Shown here piece by piece: positions 32,442 to 38,047 of a DNA stretch of 38,047 nt. The stretch is from Rhodospirillaceae bacterium. Its GTDB lineage: Bacteria; Pseudomonadota; Alphaproteobacteria; Thalassobaculales; Thalassobaculaceae. Both the position numbers and the translations under genes were made by a program. The stretch is from NCBI GenBank assembly GCA_018699735.1, contig JABIRP010000207.1, positions 1-38,047 of the forward strand. Reading direction: 5' to 3'. The first letter of the stretch is position 1. Each line of letters opens with the position of its first letter. The notes below the pieces were generated by a model. The model was not told where the DNA came from. It did no database searches and saw only the letters and a program-made list of their open reading frames with translations.

Positions 32442-34375
32442 TGCCCCAGTCACCAACCTTGCCGGAGAACGTGCCGGAGAACGTGCCGGAGAGCGTGGCG
32501 ACCGACGTCGAAACCTATCTCCAGGCCCAACAGGACAAGTCTTTTCTGCGTTTCATTACCTGCGGGTCGGTGGACGATGGCAAATCAACCCTGATCGGTC
32601 GGCTGCTCTACGACTGCAAACTCTTGTTCGAGGATCAGCTGGCGAGCCTCAGCCGTGATAGCGCCCGCTTTGGAACCACAGGTGCGGATAATTTCGATTT
32701 CGCCCTTCTGGTTGACGGTCTTACAGCCGAGCGCGAACAGGGCATCACGATCGATGTCGCCTATCGTTTCTTTTCGACCGGTCGCCGCAAGTTCATCGTC
32801 GCCGATACGCCCGGCCACGAGCAATACACCCGCAATATGGTCACCGGTGCCTCAACAGCCGAGCTCGCGGTTCTGCTGGTCGACGCCCGTAAGGGGCTTC
32901 TCACCCAAACTTTCCGACACAGTTACATCGTCTCCCTACTTGGCATTCGTCACGTTGTTTTGGCGGTCAATAAGATGGATCTGGTCGATTGGGACCGGGC
33001 CGCTTTCGAGGAAATTTCTGCAGACTACAGAGACTTCGCGAGCAAGCTCGGAATTGACCAGGTAACCTGCATTCCGGTTGCAGCGACCACTGGCGACAAC
33101 GTCTCCCGCCGCTCTGATACCATGCCGTGGTATTCCGGCTCCACATTGCTCGAACACCTTGAGACGGTCCAGGTTGCGCAAGACGAGGCCGATGGCCCTT
33201 TTCGACTTCCTGTTCAATGGGTCAATCGACCGTCTCTCGAATTTCGAGGATTTTCCGGCACCATTGCCCGCGGCGCCGTTCGTCCGGGCGATGCGGTCGC
33301 CATACTGCCGTCTGCACAGACGACGACGGTCTCGCGCATCGTCACCATCGATGGCGATTTGGAAGTGGCTTCGACCGGTCAGGCTGTAACTCTGGTGCTA
33401 GCCGACGAAATCGATATCTCGCGCGGTGACGTGATCGCCTCGACCGAAGACCGTCCAGAAGCCGCCGACCAGTTCGCAGCCCATGTGGTTTGGATGAGCG
33501 AGCAAGCGATGTTGCCGGGGCGCTCCTACATTCTGCAAATCGGCACATCAAGTGTGAACGCCCAGGTGACCAACATCAAACACAAGGTCAATGTCAACAC
33601 CCTGGAACATGCGGCCGCCACGCATCTCGAGCTCAACGACATCACTTTCTGCAACCTCTCGCTCGACCACCCGGTTCCCTTCGACGCCTATAGCGACAAT
33701 CGGGAAATGGGCGGGTTTATTCTGGTCGACCGGCTAAGCAACGCCACGGTCGGTTGCGGCATGATCGATTTCGCGCTCAGACGCGCATCAAACATCCATT
33801 GGCAGTCCATGAAGGTGGACAAAATGGCGCGCGCCGGAACCGCCAGTCAAAAGCCATGTGTGCTGTGGTTCACGGGCCTGTCCGGCGCCGGTAAGTCGAC
33901 GATCGCCGACATGGTGGAGCAACGCCTGCACGCAATGGGCAAACAAACGATGTCCCTGGATGGCGATAATGTTCGCCACGGGCTGAACCGAGATCTCGGA
34001 TTTACCGACGAGGACCGGGTCGAAAACATTCGCCGAGTTGGCGAGGTCTCCAAGCTCATGGTCGAGGCTGGCCTAATTACGTTGGTTAGCTTCATCTCGC
34101 CGTTCCGAAGCGAGAGACGGCTGGCCCGCGGACTGATGGATGACGACGAGTTCATCGAGGTCTTCGTCGATGCGCCTCTCGAGATTTGCGAGGACCGCGA
34201 CCCAAAAGGCCTCTACAAGAAGGCCCGTGCTGGCGAGCTGCCGAATTTCACCGGCATCGACAGCGCCTATGAGCCGCCCGAAGCACCAGAACTGCATCTG
34301 AACGCCGGGGCCGGGGCCCCTGAAGCCTTGGCCGAGCAAGTGGTGGTGTTGCTGCGTGCGCGCGGTGTGATCTGA
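32441..34375 (+). CDS. cysNC: Bifunctional sulfate adenylyltransferase subunit 1 / adenylylsulfate kinase
   Basis: Cytosolic 644-residue fusion. The CysN GTPase (about 30-450) has G1 GSVDDGKS (42-49), DTPGHEQY (122-129) and NKMD (177-180), and powers APS synthesis with CysD. The CysC kinase (about 470-644) has P-loop GLSGAGKS (479-486), [10 protein letters not shown] and FISPFRSER, and converts APS to PAPS. PAPS may serve sulfate reduction or sulfation of polysaccharide, which is notable beside a polysaccharide locus. The first 20 residues carry the repeat [12 protein letters not shown], encoded by three 12-bp units. Confidence 0.96.
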   Translation: MPQSPTLPENVPENVPESVATDVETYLQAQQDKSFLRFITCGSVDDGKSTLIGRLLYDCKLLFEDQLASLSRDSARFGTTGADNFDFALLVDGLTAEREQGITIDVAYRFFSTGRRKFIVADTPGHEQYTRNMVTGASTAELAVLLVDARKGLLTQTFRHSYIVSLLGIRHVVLAVNKMDLVDWDRAAFEEISADYRDFASKLGIDQVTCIPVAATTGDNVSRRSDTMPWYSGSTLLEHLETVQVAQDEADGPFRLPVQWVNRPSLEFRGFSGTIARGAVRPGDAVAILPSAQTTTVSRIVTIDGDLEVASTGQAVTLVLADEIDISRGDVIASTEDRPEAADQFAAHVVWMSEQAMLPGRSYILQIGTSSVNAQVTNIKHKVNVNTLEHAAATHLELNDITFCNLSLDHPVPFDAYSDNREMGGFILVDRLSNATVGCGMIDFALRRASNIHWQSMKVDKMARAGTASQKPCVLWFTGLSGAGKSTIADMVEQRLHAMGKQTMSLDGDNVRHGLNRDLGFTDEDRVENIRRVGEVSKLMVEAGLITLVSFISPFRSERRLARGLMDDDEFIEVFVDAPLEICEDRDPKGLYKKARAGELPNFTGIDSAYEPPEAPELHLNAGAGAPEALAEQVVVLLRARGVI

Positions 34376-34436
34376 ACTTAAAAAGCCCAATAGGCGCTCG
34401 ATCCCAAACGACCGTCGTCACCCTGAGGTCCAGACC

Positions 34437-35135
34437 ATGACCATTACCCTTTTCGAACTGACCGGAGCCGACGATCGCCGCTTTAGTCCGTATTGTTGGC
34501 GTGCCCGAATGGCCTTGGCGCATAAGGGGCTCTGGCGGGATTGCGTCACGGTGCCAGTTGGCTTCACCGAGAAAGACAAAATCTCCTTTTCCGACCAGAA
34601 ATTAGTCCCGATCCTCGACAATGACGGCACTATCGTCACCGATAGTTGGGCCATAGCCTGCTATCTGGAAGACCACTTTCCCGACGCTCCGTCACAGTTC
34701 GGCGGTATCGCCGGGCGCGGCATGGCCCACTTGATCGCCAAGTGGGTCGAGACCGGTGTGCAACCGTTGCTGACGCCGATGATTGTCGCCGATATCTGGG
34801 CCCACACCCGCCCCGAGGATCGCGATTACTTTCGAGAAACCCGCGAGAAGCGCTTCGGAAATGCGCTGGAGACCGTCCAATCTGGACGCGAGGAGCGACT
34901 GGCAGGCTTTCAGGCATCGCTTGAGCCGGCCCGCACGGTGCTTCGGGAACGCGACTTTATCGGCGGCGATGAGGCAACCTTTGCCGACTATATTTTATTT
35001 GGTATTTTCCAATGGGCTCGCATGACCAGCCGGTTCGAGCTTCTCGCGGCCGACGACCCGGTCCACACTTGGCGCGAACGCATGCTCGACTTGTTCGACG
35101 GTTTGGGACGCCTTGCGCCTGTTCCAAGTAAATAG
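34437..35135 (+). CDS. Glutathione transferase family protein, LigE/beta-etherase-like
   Basis: Cytosolic 232-residue protein with an N-terminal thioredoxin-fold domain (about 1-85) and helical C-terminal domain. The start ITLFELTGADDRRFSPYCWRARMALAHKG matches the LigE/LigF-like group, in which SPY..WR is conserved; LVPILDNDGTIVTDSWAIACYLE is the glutathione-binding strand. LigE-like enzymes cut aryl ethers with glutathione, but many relatives have other roles and no lignin genes are adjacent. It is followed by a CMD-family gene after 33 bp and both may share a substrate pathway. Confidence 0.85.
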   Translation: MTITLFELTGADDRRFSPYCWRARMALAHKGLWRDCVTVPVGFTEKDKISFSDQKLVPILDNDGTIVTDSWAIACYLEDHFPDAPSQFGGIAGRGMAHLIAKWVETGVQPLLTPMIVADIWAHTRPEDRDYFRETREKRFGNALETVQSGREERLAGFQASLEPARTVLRERDFIGGDEATFADYILFGIFQWARMTSRFELLAADDPVHTWRERMLDLFDGLGRLAPVPSK

Positions 35136-35168
35136 AACCACCAGCCGCCATTTGATGGGAGAGACCGA

Positions 35169-35717
35169 ATGACACGATTGAGCGATCTGAAGCGAGAAGA
35201 GATGTCGGCCGAGCAAGGTCGTATCCACGACGAGATCACCAATGGGCCACGCGGCGTTGTCCAAGGCCCCCTGAAGGTCTGGCTGCACAGTCCTTCCCTG
35301 GCGGACCGAGCCCAGAAACTAGGGCAATTCGTGCGCTTCGATAGCTCGCTGGAGCCCCGGCTCACAGAACTGGCGATCATGGTCACCGGCCGCTACTGGA
35401 CGGCTCAGTTCGAGTGGCATGTGCACCGTGGCTTTGCCTTGAAGGCAGGTCTGTCGGAAGCGGTGATCAATGCCCTGCGCGACCGCCAGACACCAACCTT
35501 CGAGCGTCGTGACGAGCAGGTGGTCTACGATTTCGCCATGGCCCTGCATCAGCACAAGAAAGTCAGCGACAGCGTCTACAAGGCAGCCGTTGATGAGTTG
35601 GGTGAAGTAACCGTGGTCGACCTCGTTGGCGTGCTCGGTTACTACACGCTGATTTCGATGACCATCAATGCATTCGAGGTTCCGCTGCCGGACGGTGTTG
35701 AGCCGGAACTGGACTGA
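35169..35717 (+). CDS. Carboxymuconolactone decarboxylase (CMD/AhpD) family protein
   Basis: Cytosolic 182-residue helical protein. The core SLEPRLTELAIMVTGRYWTAQFEWHVHRGFALKAGLS matches the CMD family, with the EWHVH pattern in place of the CxxC redox pair of AhpD, so it is unlikely to be a peroxidase partner. The likely role is a decarboxylase, hydrolase or lactone-related step in aromatic or other catabolism; the substrate is not known. AGAG precedes the ATG weakly. Probably cotranscribed with the GST gene. Confidence 0.83.
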   Translation: MTRLSDLKREEMSAEQGRIHDEITNGPRGVVQGPLKVWLHSPSLADRAQKLGQFVRFDSSLEPRLTELAIMVTGRYWTAQFEWHVHRGFALKAGLSEAVINALRDRQTPTFERRDEQVVYDFAMALHQHKKVSDSVYKAAVDELGEVTVVDLVGVLGYYTLISMTINAFEVPLPDGVEPELD

Positions 35718-35726
35718 GACAGCACT

Positions 35727-35746
35727 CTCGGTCGATCACGACCGAG
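35727..35746 (+). terminator. Hairpin after the CMD-family gene
   Basis: CTCGGTCG (35727-35734) and CGACCGAG (35739-35746) form a perfect 8-bp stem with an ATCA loop, nine bases after the stop and between convergent genes. No T-run follows, so termination is only probable. Confidence 0.45.
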
Positions 35747-35788
35747 CCGGTTGCGTCCGACCCGAAGTCGCCATTCGCTTTCGCTAAA

Positions 35789-36895
35789 TCACAACCGCTC
35801 TTCGGACTCGGTGTCGAATAGAGAAATCATGGAAAGATCCATGTGCACATCGATGGGTGTTCCAATCGCCAACGTTTCGCGTGCCGCAAACCTGCCGGCC
35901 AGACGACCGCCGCAAAAATCAAAGGAAACATGCTGGTCAAAGCCGTTCGATTCCATGATCGCCGGCGCCAACTCGAACCGTATGGTTCTGGGTCCCTTGT
36001 TCGCGGTCCCAGCGCCGGTGACATATTCCGGGCGTACGCCGAGCGTGACCGAGCGTCCTTCAGCGGCACCCTTGGCGAATTCGTAGTGATCGAGCGGCAA
36101 GGCGATTTCACTGGTTTCGTGCTGGGCGACAAATAATGGGACGCCCTTACGGATGGCAATCGTTCCCTCGATAAAATTCATCGCCGGTGAGCCGATAAAA
36201 TCGGCCACGAAAAGACAATTCGGGCGGTCGTAGAGCTCTTGGGGTGGACCGAGCTGCGCGATGCGACCGCCGGACATCACGGCGATTTTTGTCGCCAGGC
36301 TCATCGCCTCTGTTTGATCGTGCGTGACATAGACGATGGTCGTGGCCAGGCGCTGGTGGAGCTGCTTGATCTCGCCACGCATCTGCACCCGTAGCTTCGC
36401 GTCCAGGTTCGACAATGGTTCGTCGAAGAGGAAAATTCGTGGTTTTCTCACCAAGGCCCGCCCCATCGCCACCCTTTGGCGCTGACCGCCGGAAAGCTGG
36501 CTCGGTTTGCGCTTCAGCAGGTGTGCAATATCGAGGAGCTTTGCGACACGCGCTAACGCCGCCTCACGCTCGGGCTTCGGCACCTTTCGTACTTGCATTC
36601 CGAAGGTGATGTTTTTCGCGACGGTCATGGTCGGGTAGAGCGCGTAGGACTGAAAGACCATGGCAATATCCCGGTCCTTCGGCGCCACGAGATTGACCAC
36701 TCTGTCATCAATCAGGACATCACCGCTGCTCTCTTCCTCCAACCCGGCGATGATATTTAACAGGGTCGACTTCCCGCATCCCGACGGCCCGACCAGGACC
36801 AGGAATTCACCATCATCAATGGCGATATCGATGTCGGTCAGCACCTCGACCGAGCCGAAGCTCTTGCATAGGCGTTTCGCTTCAAGAACCGGCAT
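35789..36895 (-). CDS. Sugar ABC transporter ATPase (MalK/UgpC family, GtsD-like)
   Basis: Cytosolic ATPase of 368 residues. Walker A GPSGCGKS (36-43), signature LSGGQRQR, Walker [12 protein letters not shown] and the switch His (VTHDQTEAM) are intact. The C-terminal OB-type regulatory domain (about 235-368) is present, with [12 protein letters not shown] and GVRPEYV typical of MalK/UgpC. It follows the GtsC-like permease by 6 bp on the same strand, which suggests it energises that glucose/mannose-type importer. Confidence 0.92.
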   Translation of the reverse strand: MPVLEAKRLCKSFGSVEVLTDIDIAIDDGEFLVLVGPSGCGKSTLLNIIAGLEEESSGDVLIDDRVVNLVAPKDRDIAMVFQSYALYPTMTVAKNITFGMQVRKVPKPEREAALARVAKLLDIAHLLKRKPSQLSGGQRQRVAMGRALVRKPRIFLFDEPLSNLDAKLRVQMRGEIKQLHQRLATTIVYVTHDQTEAMSLATKIAVMSGGRIAQLGPPQELYDRPNCLFVADFIGSPAMNFIEGTIAIRKGVPLFVAQHETSEIALPLDHYEFAKGAAEGRSVTLGVRPEYVTGAGTANKGPRTIRFELAPAIMESNGFDQHVSFDFCGGRLAGRFAARETLAIGTPIDVHMDLSMISLFDTESEERL

Positions 36896-36901
36896 GCGCG
36901 G

Positions 36902-37795
36902 CTACCCCTTTACCGAGCCGGCCGTGAGGCCGCGAATGAAGTACTTGCCGGCAACGACATAGACCAACAGTGTCGGCGCTGCCGCAATGATCGCGGCCGC
37001 CATATCTACGTTGTATTCCTTCACTCCGGTGGTCGAATTGACGATGTTGTTGAGCGCCACGGTAACCGGCTGGCCGCCGCCTTGCGAAAACGAAACACCA
37101 AACAGGAAATCGTTCCAAATGTTCGTAAATTGCCAGATCACAGTGACCACGATTACCGGCGCCGAGAGCGGCAGTATGATATGCGTAAATATCGTGAAAA
37201 ACCCTGCGCCATCGATCTTGGCCGCCTTTACCAACTCGTCTGGAATGCTGACGTAGTAGTTCCGGAAAAACAGGGTGGTGAAACCGAGACCGTAGACCAC
37301 ATGCACCAAAACCAATCCCGTTGTGCCGCCCGCCAACCCCATGCGCCCGAGTGCAATCGCCATCGGAAGAAGCACGGCCTGAAACGGGATAAAGCAACCG
37401 AACAGCATCAATCCGAAAATGATGTTGGACCCACGAAAACGCCATTTCGACAGCGCGTAGCCGTTGATTGCTCCGAGCAGTGTCGAAATGAACACCGCCG
37501 GAACCACCAATTTCACGGAATTCAGAAAATACGGTTTAAGCCCGACACAGGTCACACCCATGCAGGTGGAATTCCAGGCCGTCTCCCAATGCGTAAACTC
37601 GACCGCCTGAGGCAGCCCCAATAGCGAGCCTTGACGAATCTCGGCAAGCGGCTTGAGGGAGGTGACGATCATCACGAAGAGCGGAAACAAATAATAGAGC
37701 ACGAAGAGGCCGAGTATCAGAAACAGCAGCCCCCGCAAGACCAGCGGTGTCATCGACCGGCCCGGCCGTTGGGGCTCTGTTGCTGCCTCAGTCAT
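36902..37795 (-). CDS. gtsC: Sugar ABC transporter permease, glucose/mannose GtsC type
   Basis: Inner-membrane permease of 297 residues with six predicted membrane segments. The EAA loop reads ELVKAAKIDGAGFFTIFTHIILP, the coupling site for the ATPase. Details such as STCMGVTCVGLKPYF, the FGLMLFGCFIPFQAVLLPMA stretch, YGLGFTTLFFRNYYVS and VALNNIVNSTTGVKEYNVDM are close to the Pseudomonas glucose/mannose permease GtsC as I remember it. The symbol is tentative. Its start overlaps the upstream permease stop. Confidence 0.88.
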   Translation of the reverse strand: MTEAATEPQRPGRSMTPLVLRGLLFLILGLFVLYYLFPLFVMIVTSLKPLAEIRQGSLLGLPQAVEFTHWETAWNSTCMGVTCVGLKPYFLNSVKLVVPAVFISTLLGAINGYALSKWRFRGSNIIFGLMLFGCFIPFQAVLLPMAIALGRMGLAGGTTGLVLVHVVYGLGFTTLFFRNYYVSIPDELVKAAKIDGAGFFTIFTHIILPLSAPVIVVTVIWQFTNIWNDFLFGVSFSQGGGQPVTVALNNIVNSTTGVKEYNVDMAAAIIAAAPTLLVYVVAGKYFIRGLTAGSVKG

Positions 37796-38047
37796 GTTTC
37801 TGCCTCAGCTCGGAATAGAGATAAGGAATGATAACCGCCGCCACCACCATCAGCATGATCGTGGCGCTCGCCGAGGCCTGCCCCAGTTTTCCGCGATTGA
37901 AGGCCATGGCGTACATGAAAGTCGCCGGCATGTCGGTGGCGTATCCGGGGCCGCCGCTGGTCAAGGCGATGACCAGATCGAAACTCTTGATCGCCAGGTG
38001 CGAGAGGACGATCACGGCGCTGATGAACACAGGCCGTAGGGTCGGAA
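37788..38047 (-). CDS. Sugar ABC transporter permease, GtsB-like, C-terminal part only
   Basis: The frame is open to the window edge, so only the C-terminal 86 residues are visible. TLRPVFISAVIVLSHLAIKSFDLV and ALTSGGPGYATDMPATFMY match the C-terminal half of MalF/GtsB-type permeases, with the last membrane segment near the end (ATIMLMVVAAVIIPYLY). It overlaps gtsC by eight bases. The substrate-binding protein gene is presumably further upstream, outside the window. Confidence 0.85.
   Translation of the reverse strand, partial: PTLRPVFISAVIVLSHLAIKSFDLVIALTSGGPGYATDMPATFMYAMAFNRGKLGQASASATIMLMVVAAVIIPYLYSELRQKHD

Noticed and set aside
1-38047. CRISPR array, insertion sequence or prophage
   Set aside because: No regularly spaced repeats with unique spacers, transposase, integrase or phage structural gene was seen on either strand.

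Overview
The window is GC-rich bacterial chromosome that reads as an alphaproteobacterium, probably of the Rhodospirillales or a related group. This rests on recognised families and gene order: leuB-asd adjacency, a class II (cobalamin-dependent) NrdJ ribonucleotide reductase, ftsEX beside an MJ0042-type zinc-ribbon protein, a GcvA-like LysR regulator and a fused CysN-CysC. Palindromes of a type common in alphaproteobacterial genomes point the same way. No rRNA, CRISPR array, insertion sequence or prophage gene is visible. One tRNA gene (anticodon CAT) lies at 31341-31416. Coding density is high, and most gaps are under 200 bp.

Layout. 67-2351 (+): leuB and asd, amino-acid biosynthesis. 2377-5200 (-): a tightly overlapping three-gene unit of a PuuE-type deacetylase/allantoinase-like protein, a class V PLP enzyme and a short-chain dehydrogenase whose catalytic Tyr is replaced. 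5493-8912 (-): nrdJ, interrupted by a 375-residue LAGLIDADG intein directly before the active-site thiyl cysteine. 8998-11313 (-): ftsE, ftsX and a YdcF/DUF218 protein, divergent from a zinc-ribbon membrane protein. 12437-13402 (+): a 2-hydroxyacid dehydrogenase. 13424-18753 (-): a complete branched-chain amino-acid type ABC importer, livK-H-M-G-F. 18924-20576 (-): a DsbA-like isomerase and a threonine aldolase. 20770-23417: a GGDEF protein, a small hypothetical protein, a LysR regulator and a divergent small membrane protein.

23494-28043 (-): the dTDP-rhamnose operon rfbCBDA followed by an M23 peptidase, with a recognisable promoter upstream of rfbC. 28216-31135: two convergent glycosyltransferase genes, one a tandem double-domain fusion. 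With rfbCBDA they form a surface-polysaccharide locus: the operon makes dTDP-L-rhamnose and the transferases probably use it or a similar donor. The tRNA follows, then cysD-cysNC (sulfate activation to APS and PAPS), then a LigE-like glutathione transferase with an AhpD/CMD-family protein. The right end (35789-38047, -) holds an ATPase, an inner-membrane permease and the C-terminal part of a second permease of a glucose/mannose-type (GtsBCD-like) ABC importer. That second permease gene runs off the window.

The most interesting points are: the intein whose +1 residue is the reductase radical cysteine; the overlapping three-gene cassette with the Tyr-less SDR; a 15-16 bp short tandem repeat found at the 3' ends of two unrelated genes; and two near-identical 15-bp inverted arms placed at matching distances before the divergent lysR and small-protein genes. 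No obviously new multi-gene defence or mobile system is visible. The three-gene cassette is the best candidate for an undescribed pathway.
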